Made by a program: the position numbers and the translations under genes. The notes under the pieces are model-generated. The model saw only the letters and a list, made by a program, of their open reading frames with translations. It did not search any database and had not been told where the DNA came from. Shown here piece after piece: positions 51,129-59,427 of a DNA stretch of 64,000 bases; the first letter of the stretch is position 1, and every line of letters starts with the position of its first letter. This DNA comes from Oscillospiraceae bacterium (lineage in GTDB: Bacteria; Bacillota; Clostridia; Saccharofermentanales; Saccharofermentanaceae): positions 62,001-126,000 of the forward strand of contig SVIZ01000003.1 in NCBI GenBank assembly GCA_015069205.1, in the 5' to 3' direction.

Positions 51129-51749
51129 TTATACGGAGCGCTGTCTGTTGATCAGCGCGAGCGCTTCGTTTCTGGTCCTGATATCAGATCTGCATCCGCC
51201 GCGCATAGCAGACGTAACAGTCTTTGAACCGGGCTTTCTGATGCCTCTCATTGTCATGCAGAGATGCTCTGCTTCAAGAACGACGCAGACTGATCTTGCG
51301 TCAACTGCCTTCTCGATGGCATCTGCGATCTCAGATGTGAGCTTCTCCTGAAGCTGCGGCTTTCTTGAAAGCGTATCAACGATCCTTGCAACCTTTGAAA
51401 GACCGAAGATCTTACCGTCCTTGGGGATGTATACGACATGAGCTTTTCCGTGGAAAGGAAGAAGGTGATGCTCACACATTGAATAGAACGGAATGTCACC
51501 GATAAGGATCATCTCGTCATTGCCTTCACCGTGGAAAGTCTTAATGTCCTTGCTGATATCCCTGTGAAGTCCCGCAAAAACTTCCGCATACATTCTTGCA
51601 ACTCTCTGGGGAGTCTCCTGAAGACCTTCTCTGTCAGGATCTTCGCCTATTGCCTCAAGGATCTCCCTTACCGCATGCTCGATCTTGGGAAGGTCCATGT
51701 TCCGGCGGCTTTCCTCCGGTATTGAGTTGTCATTAGCATAATCGTACAT
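51129..51749 (-). CDS. folE: GTP cyclohydrolase I
   Basis: A 206-aa enzyme catalysing the first folate step, GTP to dihydroneopterin triphosphate. Motifs are [20 protein letters not shown], the zinc-binding [23 protein letters not shown] and the second zinc cysteine in [17 protein letters not shown]. It is the first folate gene of the folE-folP-folKB set, 19 nt after an AraC-type regulator gene, so folate synthesis appears to be transcribed together with the upstream SASA-like and AraC genes. Confidence 0.96.
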   Translation of the reverse strand: MYDYANDNSIPEESRRNMDLPKIEHAVREILEAIGEDPDREGLQETPQRVARMYAEVFAGLHRDISKDIKTFHGEGNDEMILIGDIPFYSMCEHHLLPFHGKAHVVYIPKDGKIFGLSKVARIVDTLSRKPQLQEKLTSEIADAIEKAVDARSVCVVLEAEHLCMTMRGIRKPGSKTVTSAMRGGCRSDIRTRNEALALINRQRSV

Positions 51750-51768
51750 TTAACTGTTCATCCCCTTT

Positions 51769-52764
51769 TCAAAGGTATTTCTTTCTGTATTCCATGGGTG
51801 TCATGCCCATCTGTTTTCTGAATGCGACATTGAATCTCTGAGGTGATGAGAAGCCTGACTGCAAAGAGATCGCCGACACCTTTATCTCGTTGTTCTGAAG
51901 AAGTTTGCAGGCCTTCTCGATCCTCTTCTTCATGAGATAGTTCATCGGGCTTATTCCCGTATCATCTCTGAAAGCACGTGTGAAATAACCCTGGCTTAAG
52001 AATACGTAGGCAGCAGCTTCGGAGACCGTGATTCCCTGATCGAAATTCTCGTCCATATACTGCTTGGCGATGGCAACGAGTTCTTTAGCCTTTCCGTTCT
52101 TAACGCGGAGGCTCTCTTCCCACTCGCCTCTTATTGCTCTAGAGAGGATTATCATGAGTTCTACCATAAGAGTATGTACCATGAGATCCTTTGCATAACG
52201 GTTCTCTGCTTCTTCGAGAACGATGCGCTCCGAAAGCTGGTCGATCTCCTTTTTCTCGTTGCCCTTGATAACGAAGAAAGGCTGTCTCGTGATGTCATTA
52301 TCTTCAGTAACACCGAGGTCAGCAAACTTAAGGAAACTCTCCAAAGAGATCTTTGCAAAAGAACCCGGGATCGACACGCTCGGACCTGCGCTGTTGCTCT
52401 TTGCCTGAATCGTCTTGTTTGTCTTTCTCGATTCCTTGGTGGCTTCAAGATCTGAAGTGTCATGGATAAATCCGAAATAGAGATTCAGCATGTCGGCCTT
52501 GCTGCTCTTGATTACCAGCTTGTGCCTTACCAGAGGTCTTATTACAATGACGGAACCCTTTGTAAGCGTAATCGTCTCGCTGCCGATGATAAGGTCGATC
52601 TTGCCTTCTCTCAAATAAAGAAGCTCATGCGAATTATGCATACTCTCATCAGGAAGTGAATCCTTCGTATCGTAAGAATGCTCTAATCCTTCGATTACGA
52701 AAGGCACCGAACCTTCAGATAAGAAAACATCATCTTCGATTGCAGAAAGAAGCTTGTTGCTCAT
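51769..52764 (-). CDS. AraC family regulator with cupin-like sensor
   Basis: A 331-aa one-component regulator. The N-terminal ~130 residues are a cupin-like ligand domain (LYLREGKIDLIIGSETITLT). The C-terminal ~100 residues hold two helix-turn-helices (ITVSEAAAYVFLSQGYFTRA and VSAISLQSGFSSPQRFNVAF) ending MGMTPMEYRKKYL. Such regulators usually sense a sugar and control adjacent carbohydrate genes, here most directly the SASA-like gene 15 nt upstream in the same operon. Confidence 0.9.
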   Translation of the reverse strand: MSNKLLSAIEDDVFLSEGSVPFVIEGLEHSYDTKDSLPDESMHNSHELLYLREGKIDLIIGSETITLTKGSVIVIRPLVRHKLVIKSSKADMLNLYFGFIHDTSDLEATKESRKTNKTIQAKSNSAGPSVSIPGSFAKISLESFLKFADLGVTEDNDITRQPFFVIKGNEKKEIDQLSERIVLEEAENRYAKDLMVHTLMVELMIILSRAIRGEWEESLRVKNGKAKELVAIAKQYMDENFDQGITVSEAAAYVFLSQGYFTRAFRDDTGISPMNYLMKKRIEKACKLLQNNEIKVSAISLQSGFSSPQRFNVAFRKQMGMTPMEYRKKYL

Positions 52765-52779
52765 AAATTAGCCCTCTGT

Positions 52780-55035
52780 TCAGATAAAATTGATCGAGTC
52801 GATATAGATCTCGCCGTTGCGTTCTTTGTCTTCAATAAAGATTCTCAGCTTGTCGAGCTTGATAGGACCGTCTTCGGAATACTCAAGAGTGATCGTCTGC
52901 CATGTAAGCTGCTGCTTTATCTCGGCCTCACCGAAGTCTTCGACGATAAGCTTTTTCTTCTTCTGGTCGGGATTAAATACCGACAGCTGGATCCTTGATC
53001 TTCCCCAGATCTCAATGGGCGCGAAAAGCGAAGCGTACTCAAGGCAGGGTTCAAATCCGTAAAGCGACTTGTCTGTCTCATAACGGATCCTCAAAGAAGC
53101 ACTGCCCGTAAGCTTATGGATATTATCCTGGGAAATGATTCCCTTACCCTTGAATGTTCTGTAGATCTCTAATGTCTCAAAGTCTGAATCGGGTGTTCTC
53201 TTGCCGACAAACTCAAGACAGTCGCAGCGTGTAAAGCTTAAGTCAGGTGCGAAGTATGCGGGATCCCTGTCGAATCTGAAAGGAAGGATCGGGAGGTCTT
53301 CACCGTTCTTAAGTGTCGCATCGTGAGGGAAAGGCGTGAAGCCGTATGTGATGGACTGCGGTTCTTCAACGTCGTCTCTCCATACCATTACGCACATTCC
53401 GTAAAGGCTCTTTGCGTGAGCCGGATAGAAGATACGGTCCTCACCTGCTACGGCAAATCCCGTGATCTCGCCTGATGCGTCATTGTAATTGAGTCCAGAA
53501 CCCAAGTTGCTGAACTTGATGATTCTCTTGTTGCCTGCAATCTCGATGTCATTCGGCTCAGGTGAAGACTTACTCATCTTAGGTGAGAAGTGTGTGCCCA
53601 AAGCGATCGTAGCAAGTCTCATTCCGAGGATAAAGCTTATCGTCTTATCCGGAAGGAGCATGTCATGCATGCTTACGATTCCCGAAGGCATGCTGAGGAG
53701 CTTTGTAAATGCCGTGAAATTCTCGTTGAATTCGAGAACGCTGTAAGGATTTTCGAAGTCAACGTCATTAGGATGCATCGTTACGAAAAGTATCGAAGGC
53801 ATGACCGTCTCATCGAAAACTTCCTTCGGCTCAAATACTTCAGCAAGAGTCGTAAGAAGTCCCATGAGGAAAAGATCATATCTGTCGAAAAGGAGTTCTC
53901 CCTTGTCAGGCGAGAAGCAGAATCCTCTAACCGCGAGATTCTTCAAAGGCGCAAGCTTTGTCCTGTAAAGAATGGACATTCTGAACTTCTGCTTGATGAA
54001 CTTCTTCTCATCTTCCTTTGTGAGCCTGCCGTCATCTTTTTTCTCGGGAACCATGCCGAAATCAAGCTGGCTTGCTGACGAGAATGAGATATTCTCCTTA
54101 TGTCCCTTTGTCTCGTTAAGTGAACTGTCTCCTGACGTAGGGAAATCGATATCAAGAGGCTTTATATCGTCAGGATCCTGACCTTCCAGTCTCTTGATCT
54201 CATCCTGCATCGAAATGTCGATATCGCCGGACTCGATCGTCTCTTTGTACTCTTCCTTAAGTTCAACGGCCTTCTTCTTTTTCTCGTCGATCTCAAGAAG
54301 CTTCTTATAGCCTTCCTCGTCGAGATAAAGACCCATCTGCTCTACAACGTCCCTTAACGCTTCAACCCTGTCCATGGCAAAAGGAGCGATCCAGTTAAGG
54401 ATGGTCGAATCGTTATATGAGAGATCTACTACACCTACAGGATAAGAAATCTGGTCACTCAATCTGTATGCGAAAGCAAAAGCGGAAGAAGAAACCTCAG
54501 AAAGCTTTGCAGTCTCGGTGACCTTGATCCACTCAGCTTCCTTGTAATGTGTCTTTTCTTCTGCAGGATATACTTCCTCGCCCTTTTCGAGACCTGATCT
54601 TACGGGAGAGAAGAATCTCAGGTAATTCATTACCTTGCGCTTCAAAGGAGCCTTAGTGGCATTTGCTTCCTTCATGGGGATAGACAGGAAATCAGATCCC
54701 AAGAAGACCCAGACGTCACCGCATCGCAAGTCGGTCAGAGTAGTCTGGTCGGTAAGGCACTTAAACGAAAATGTATAAGAGTCGCTGGAAGCCTTATAAG
54801 GCGGGATCGTAAAACTGAACTTGCCCTTTGAGGACGTAGTGGTCTCACGGCTTAAGATGACACCGTAATCGGTATCGAGTTTACTGACCTTTCTGCCGTC
54901 CGTCGGGTCTTTGACTATTTCGAGAGTAACTGTAGCACTGGGTGCGGCAACACCCTCGATCTTAAGTTCTACACCCTGCTGGAATACGCACTTGCTTGAA
55001 AGCCAGCTGGGCAAAATAATCGGATTGATCTGCAT
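52780..55035 (-). CDS. Sialate O-acetylesterase (SASA)-like protein without catalytic serine
   Basis: A 751-aa cytoplasmic protein. It follows the SASA esterase plan: an N-terminal beta-sandwich (IEGVAAPSATVTLEIV), a GDVWVFLGSDFLSIPM segment near residue 110, YPVGVVDLSYNDSTILNWI, a LGMRLATIALGTHF helix, a KFSNLGSGLNYNDASGEITG block and SITYGFTPFPHDATLKNGED. Family members read GDVWxCSGQSNM; here GQSN is GSDF, so the nucleophilic serine is lost, and no DxxH dyad is evident. A Lys/Glu-rich helical insert (~235-330) splits the esterase domain, and a C-terminal carbohydrate-binding-like sandwich (~600-751) is added. It is probably a binding protein. Confidence 0.7.
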   Translation of the reverse strand: MQINPIILPSWLSSKCVFQQGVELKIEGVAAPSATVTLEIVKDPTDGRKVSKLDTDYGVILSRETTTSSKGKFSFTIPPYKASSDSYTFSFKCLTDQTTLTDLRCGDVWVFLGSDFLSIPMKEANATKAPLKRKVMNYLRFFSPVRSGLEKGEEVYPAEEKTHYKEAEWIKVTETAKLSEVSSSAFAFAYRLSDQISYPVGVVDLSYNDSTILNWIAPFAMDRVEALRDVVEQMGLYLDEEGYKKLLEIDEKKKKAVELKEEYKETIESGDIDISMQDEIKRLEGQDPDDIKPLDIDFPTSGDSSLNETKGHKENISFSSASQLDFGMVPEKKDDGRLTKEDEKKFIKQKFRMSILYRTKLAPLKNLAVRGFCFSPDKGELLFDRYDLFLMGLLTTLAEVFEPKEVFDETVMPSILFVTMHPNDVDFENPYSVLEFNENFTAFTKLLSMPSGIVSMHDMLLPDKTISFILGMRLATIALGTHFSPKMSKSSPEPNDIEIAGNKRIIKFSNLGSGLNYNDASGEITGFAVAGEDRIFYPAHAKSLYGMCVMVWRDDVEEPQSITYGFTPFPHDATLKNGEDLPILPFRFDRDPAYFAPDLSFTRCDCLEFVGKRTPDSDFETLEIYRTFKGKGIISQDNIHKLTGSASLRIRYETDKSLYGFEPCLEYASLFAPIEIWGRSRIQLSVFNPDQKKKKLIVEDFGEAEIKQQLTWQTITLEYSEDGPIKLDKLRIFIEDKERNGEIYIDSINFI

Positions 55036-55073
55036 CTTCCTAACCTCTTTAAAGAAAATGACTTTATCCGAGT

Positions 55074-55079
55074 ATTATA
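55074..55079 (-). promoter_or_regulatory. -10 element of the SASA-AraC-folate operon
   Basis: Minus-strand TATAAT 39 nt upstream of the SASA-like ATG; the -35 is weak. No terminator separates it from the following genes down to folE. Confidence 0.55.
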
Positions 55080-55121
55080 ACATTAAAAGAAAAATAAATA
55101 GTATTTTCGAACGATTAGTGA

Positions 55122-55898
55122 TCAAACGTCCGCAATAAGTACTTCAATGCCCTTTGCACGGCACAAAGCAACGCTCTCGGGAGAAGCGCCTGAATCAGTT
55201 ACGAGATAATCGATCTTCTCGGCAGGGATGAACGAAGAAGCAGAATCAGCACCCAGTTTGGTCGAATCGATCAGTGCAACGATCTTCTTGGCACGGTCTG
55301 CGCAAAGTCTCTTAAGCTCAAGCTCAAAGAAATTATCACCTGAAAGTCCGGCATCGGCAGAAAAACCGTTACCGGAAACAAAATAAAACTCAGCTGAAAG
55401 CCTTCCGATCATTTCTTTGGATGAAAGACCCTCGATGGCACCCGAATGCGGTCTCAGCATTCCGCCCAGGATGATGATCGACTTGAAATTGCTGTTTCTC
55501 TGGAGTTCCATCGCAGTATGGATACCATTGGTGATAACTGTAACATCCTTAACTTTCTTGAGGTAAGGAATCATATGAAAGGTCGTTGAACTCGCATCCA
55601 TGAAAATCGTATTTCCGCTTCCTACAAGCGTTGCAGCCTTTGCACCTATGGCATTCTTAAGATCGACGTGGGTAACGGCTCTGACCATATAGTTCTCGCC
55701 GCTGTAGGAAGGCATCTTGTGAGGAAGCTTGATACCGCCGTGGAATCTGACGATAGCGCCTTCTCTCTCAAGGGCTCTGATGTCAGTTCTGATGGTAGCT
55801 CCGGTGACGCCAAGACGCGTTGAAAGGACGGTCGTATTGATCTCGCCCTCTTCTTCCAAAATATCCAGGATCTGTTTTCTTCTGTCAGGAATTATCAT
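55122..55898 (-). CDS. DeoR family regulator
   Basis: A 258-aa sugar-metabolism repressor. It has an N-terminal DeoR helix-turn-helix (RKQILDILEEEGEINTTVLS, VTGATIRTDIRALEREGAIV) and a DeoRC effector domain (ATLVGSGNTIFMDASSTTFH, VITNGIHTAMELQ, ALIDSTKLG) that binds phosphosugars. The ATG at 55898 lacks an SD, and the transcript seems to begin on that ATG. It lies upstream of the SASA-like gene on the same strand, 86 nt away, and may regulate it. Confidence 0.92.
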   Translation of the reverse strand: MIIPDRRKQILDILEEEGEINTTVLSTRLGVTGATIRTDIRALEREGAIVRFHGGIKLPHKMPSYSGENYMVRAVTHVDLKNAIGAKAATLVGSGNTIFMDASSTTFHMIPYLKKVKDVTVITNGIHTAMELQRNSNFKSIIILGGMLRPHSGAIEGLSSKEMIGRLSAEFYFVSGNGFSADAGLSGDNFFELELKRLCADRAKKIVALIDSTKLGADSASSFIPAEKIDYLVTDSGASPESVALCRAKGIEVLIADV

Positions 55899-55904
55899 TC
55901 CAAA

Positions 55905-55933
55905 ATATTATCAAGTGAAAATCAGTTAGTCAA
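55905..55933 (-). promoter_or_regulatory. DeoR promoter placing +1 on the start codon
   Basis: Minus-strand TTGACT (55928-55933), 17-nt spacer and TAATAT (55905-55910). Only six nt separate the -10 from the ATG, so the predicted mRNA is leaderless. Confidence 0.7.
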
Positions 55934-55952
55934 TTCTTTTTTCACTTCAGGC

Positions 55953-56942
55953 TTACATTTGAAAGTGCTGATAGTCTTTGGGTCTCGACCAGTTACCGCC
56001 CCATGTCCATCCGTAATTGATGAAAAGTTCATATGCCCTGTCGTCTGTAGTGATCATATGATCGCCGTCATATCTGTCGTATACATAGTCCGATGCATTA
56101 TCATGAGAATAGTGGGCATCACCATCAGAATCGTATGTAACATAAGGATTCTGCTGGGGATTGATGTCTATTGCCCTGCCCAGAGCATGCTTGGAAAGAT
56201 TGCCTGAACCAGTTGCCGTTCTGTAGCAGAAACAGGATGTGTTATTTGCTTCAATCGAATACCAGTCCGAATCATCGGGATCACCTGCCCAGAAATCATC
56301 GATAAGATACATCGAATAAATCTCATAGCCTTCTGCACAAAGGGTCTCAAAGATATCCAGAACGTCTGAAACAACGAGTTCATTTACTATCATCTCACCG
56401 ACCTGGTAATCACCGTCAAAGTTCACGTGAAGCATCTTGAGATATCTCAGATCGCTCAGATCGATATTGTCATTATCTACATAAGACTGGCCGTAGATCC
56501 TGTCATAAACGCTGTCGCCCTCTTCGATCTCCTCAGAAGTGAAATACTGCGACAGGTTATCCGTATCGATCTCATCGCGGCTCAAAACCGTTCCTGCGCT
56601 TAAGTTCCTTATACTCGTTAACTTCTCGGGTTCAGGTTCCGGCGTGGGTGTGGGTTCTTCAGTCGGTGTGGGTTCAGGAGTAGTCTCTGCTGTTTCTTCA
56701 GTTGTCTCAGAAGTCTCGGGATCCGTTGTCTCTGAAGTAACAGAAGTAGTACTTACAACATCCGTCACGCTTTCAAGTGAAACATCAGTTGCTTCAGTCA
56801 TTCCTGCCGACAACAGTTTATTCTCATCACCGCCCCGCGAAAACTTAATGACAAAGATTATCGTTCCGCCTACAACTATACACATTCCTGCGATAAGAAG
56901 GGCCGTTATTATGTTTTCTCTGCGCTTTCTTTTCTCAGACAC
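55953..56942 (-). CDS. Membrane-anchored M15 family peptidase (D-Ala-D-Ala carboxypeptidase-like)
   Basis: A 329-aa protein: a basic N-terminus, one TM (NIITALLIAGMCIVVGGTIIFVIKF), a Thr/Glu/Pro-rich spacer (~50-115) that crosses the wall, and a C-terminal M15C domain. Zinc ligands are seen in SKHALGRAIDINPQQNPY (HxxxxxxD) and in the terminal DYQHFQM histidine. Such enzymes trim peptidoglycan stem peptides. The start is GTG with AGGAG seven nt upstream. Divergent from tRNA-Leu. Confidence 0.87.
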   Translation of the reverse strand: MSEKRKRRENIITALLIAGMCIVVGGTIIFVIKFSRGGDENKLLSAGMTEATDVSLESVTDVVSTTSVTSETTDPETSETTEETAETTPEPTPTEEPTPTPEPEPEKLTSIRNLSAGTVLSRDEIDTDNLSQYFTSEEIEEGDSVYDRIYGQSYVDNDNIDLSDLRYLKMLHVNFDGDYQVGEMIVNELVVSDVLDIFETLCAEGYEIYSMYLIDDFWAGDPDDSDWYSIEANNTSCFCYRTATGSGNLSKHALGRAIDINPQQNPYVTYDSDGDAHYSHDNASDYVYDRYDGDHMITTDDRAYELFINYGWTWGGNWSRPKDYQHFQM

Positions 56943-57054
56943 AAATAAACTCCTAAGTAAAAATGAAAGTATCTTATGACTTCCCCGACAATCTTATCAC
57001 AGAGTTTCATTTTTACTATGCTAATGACATGATTATGATATTTAGCAATCAAAG

Positions 57055-57063
57055 TGATATAAT
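57055..57063 (+). promoter_or_regulatory. Extended -10 promoter of tRNA-Leu
   Basis: TGA-TATAAT ending 12 nt before the tRNA; the -35 is poor, as is usual for extended -10 promoters. Confidence 0.75.
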
Positions 57064-57075
57064 GGTCGCCGACGA

Positions 57076-57160
<85 letters not shown>

Positions 57161-57166
57161 AAATAC

Positions 57167-57197
57167 AAAGAGGATGCTCACTTGAGCATCCTCTTTT
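57167..57197. terminator. Bidirectional terminator between tRNA-Leu and the surface protein gene
   Basis: A 14-bp perfect stem AAAGAGGATGCTCA/TGAGCATCCTCTTT with a 2-nt spacer between arms; the A/T ends give a U-tract for both strands. Confidence 0.9.
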
Positions 57198-57221
57198 AGT
57201 TTGATCAGAATTATAGATTAA

Positions 57222-58844
57222 TTACTTTATTGAATCCAGCAAACGCTTTCTGGAAACAAATACAGTTACACCGAGCAGAGTAAGCGCAGCACCTAATACA
57301 ACATAGTGGCTTACCGATTCGCCTGATGCAGGCACAGCAGCAGCAGACTTAACAGTAAACTTTGTTGTTACTGAAATCAGATCAGAAGAATTTGCACTCT
57401 CAAACATTACTGTAAGCGTATGCTCGCCTGTTGAAAGAGTCTTAAGGAACTCAGGGAGGATCGTAAGGATTACACTGCCTTCTTCAGCTGTAAAATACTT
57501 GCTGTCAACCAGAACACCATCAACATAGATCTTTCCGCCGGCTTCTCCAAAGCGGAAGTACGTGCTGTCGAAACTCTTACCATCAAGTCCGATCCTACGA
57601 ATTCTGACTACAATGGGATCCGTACTGCCTTCTGTCCATACTGCACCATCACCTTCAAGGAACTCGTAATTATCAACAAGGTATGAATCAGCACCTATAA
57701 CGCCCCAAATAAGAATATCAAACGCTGTACCGTCAGGTGTTTTTCCGGCAGCAACTAAAGCGTCTGCTTCATCAAGTATCTCCTTAACACTACCATAAAT
57801 CCACTCGTAGTCTTCTTCATCAAGTTCACGGAAAAGGTCTTCGTAATCGTTAAGCAACTTCTTGCCGGCATCCAAAAAGATTAAATACTCAACATTCATT
57901 GCTTCATCAAGCTTCTTTTTAAGAACAGGATCAAAAGCAGCCTGCTCATCTTCCGATAATTCCTCATAGAAGAGATATTCGGCTTCATAAACTTCATAAA
58001 AATCATCAATCGTGAGCTTATCAGCATCCGGGAGAGCATTGATCTTGTCTGTAACGTCCTTAATGAGTTTGTCTCTTATCAAGCCAATGTATTTTTCTTC
58101 AGCTGCGAACATAACATTATAGTTAGTAACATATGTTCTCTGATTCTCCGTCAATTCTTCGTATGCATCTCTTGCAGCCTGGATCCTGTCACGGCACTCA
58201 TCAGAATCATCAACTTCACCGATTGCATCGATAAGATCATTTACCTCAGCAGCTTTGTTCTTATCGATCTGATTCTCAACTGCATTCAGCTTGTTAATAT
58301 ACACAACTTCTTTCTGCTCATCGGTTAACGCTTCATACGCTTCTCTGGCAGCCTCGATATCAGCTCTGTCTTCTTCAGTGACCTCATCAACACCGGGAAG
58401 GGCATCGATCATATCCTGAACAGCCTTCTGTTCGTCATCAAGAGTGCTGTGAACTTCAAAAACGAATGCGGTCTCTAAACTTTTACCGTCACCTGATTTC
58501 AAAACCAATCCATCAGTCTGAAACGCAAATTGTGGTGTAGAAAGCTGAATAAATTCATCACCCTTGGTAAATCCATAAATTATTAATCCTTCGTCATCAA
58601 CCTTCGCGCTGACGGTCAAATAATCACCTTTATGAACAAAACTGGTAGTATTTGGACCAGATTTGATAGCGTATTCTTCGGCTGTAATGCGGATTACATA
58701 ACCATCCTTATAAACTCCACTATACTCAAAATCACTTATAGTCACATCATCTGCCAAAGATGTCATGCCGATACCGATCAGGCATGAGATTGCAATGGTA
58801 AATGACAGCAGTACTTTGAGCACACTTTTTCCTGCAGTTTTCAT
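57222..58844 (-). CDS. Secreted, C-terminally anchored repeat protein
   Basis: A 540-aa exported protein. A signal peptide (VLLSFTIAISCLIGIGMTSLA) is followed by a small beta domain and then helical repeats of about 60 residues (~130-310) with the recurring AREAYEALTDEQKEVV, ARDAYEELTENQRTYV and YEAEYLFYEELSEDEQAAF, an adhesin-like bundle. An Ig-like domain (~400-500, IYVDGVLVDSKYFTAEEGSV) and a C-terminal PASGES-TM-RKR tail complete it. The tail resembles an LPXTG-like signal in layout but lacks the motif, so it may be membrane-anchored. The ATG at 58844 follows AAAGGGG. Confidence 0.75.
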   Translation of the reverse strand: MKTAGKSVLKVLLSFTIAISCLIGIGMTSLADDVTISDFEYSGVYKDGYVIRITAEEYAIKSGPNTTSFVHKGDYLTVSAKVDDEGLIIYGFTKGDEFIQLSTPQFAFQTDGLVLKSGDGKSLETAFVFEVHSTLDDEQKAVQDMIDALPGVDEVTEEDRADIEAAREAYEALTDEQKEVVYINKLNAVENQIDKNKAAEVNDLIDAIGEVDDSDECRDRIQAARDAYEELTENQRTYVTNYNVMFAAEEKYIGLIRDKLIKDVTDKINALPDADKLTIDDFYEVYEAEYLFYEELSEDEQAAFDPVLKKKLDEAMNVEYLIFLDAGKKLLNDYEDLFRELDEEDYEWIYGSVKEILDEADALVAAGKTPDGTAFDILIWGVIGADSYLVDNYEFLEGDGAVWTEGSTDPIVVRIRRIGLDGKSFDSTYFRFGEAGGKIYVDGVLVDSKYFTAEEGSVILTILPEFLKTLSTGEHTLTVMFESANSSDLISVTTKFTVKSAAAVPASGESVSHYVVLGAALTLLGVTVFVSRKRLLDSIK

Positions 58845-59046
58845 AATAAAACCCCTTTCTTTTTGAACGCTCATTGAAAATTCCCCATAATTTTTCATTA
58901 TACATTAATATCGGAAATGTCAAAAAAAATTATTTATTTAATGCAACAAAACAATATTGAGGTGTCTCAGATCTCGGGTTTAGAAAGGTGGCATGCCGGA
59001 ATCCATATACCCCCAGGGGGTATGCAGATGTTTTCGAAACCGATAT

Positions 59047-59085
59047 TTACCTACTAAATTACAAAAAATGGATTTTAGTAGGTAA
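59047..59085. repeat. Small palindromic element, copy C1
   Basis: 39 nt with perfect 12-bp arms TTACCTACTAAA/TTTAGTAGGTAA around TTACAAAAAATGGAT. Confidence 0.55.
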
Positions 59086-59227
59086 TTTCTATCTGAATAT
59101 CCGCTTGAATGACGCCTTATAGAACTCCTATACCCATTAAGACTTCGAAAAACACGGCAAAATCTGCTTCAAACACCACATTCAACATTCAAAACGGGCT
59201 GATTATGGGTCATATACCCCCACCCCC

Positions 59228-59266
59228 TTACCTACCAAATTCGAAAAATCGGATTTTAGTAGGTAA
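59228..59266. repeat. Small palindromic element, copy C2
   Basis: 39 nt, TTACCTACCAAA/TTTAGTAGGTAA with one mismatch, core TTCGAAAAATCGGAT. Second copy of C1, 181 nt away. Confidence 0.55.
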
Positions 59267-59427
59267 ATTCGAATTTGAAGGGCTATTCAAATCAGTTAGA
59301 ACATATTGGGCTGATCGTATTGGGCTACCCCTATTGGGACAGCCCCTTCTGTTTGAAGTTAACCCCTGAAGATCATATTGAATTAGACCCCTGAAGTCAG
59401 ACAAACTCCAAGGGGTCACTTAAAACT

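Larger units (their letters stand above)
58845..59427. other. 583-nt intergenic region rich in inverted repeats
   Basis: No coding sequence found. It has minus-strand hexamers TTGACA (58918-58923) and TATAAT (58897-58902) 15 nt apart serving the surface protein; a perfect palindrome ATACCCCC-A-GGGGGTAT (59007-59023); palindromic elements C1 and C2; three TATTGGG repeats (59305-59337); and duplicated ACCCCTGAAG near 59362 and 59388 that can pair with AGGGGTC at 59411. Confidence 0.6.

Noticed and set aside
59047..59266. CRISPR repeats
   Set aside because: Only two palindromic copies 181 nt apart, with no regular spacers and no cas genes.
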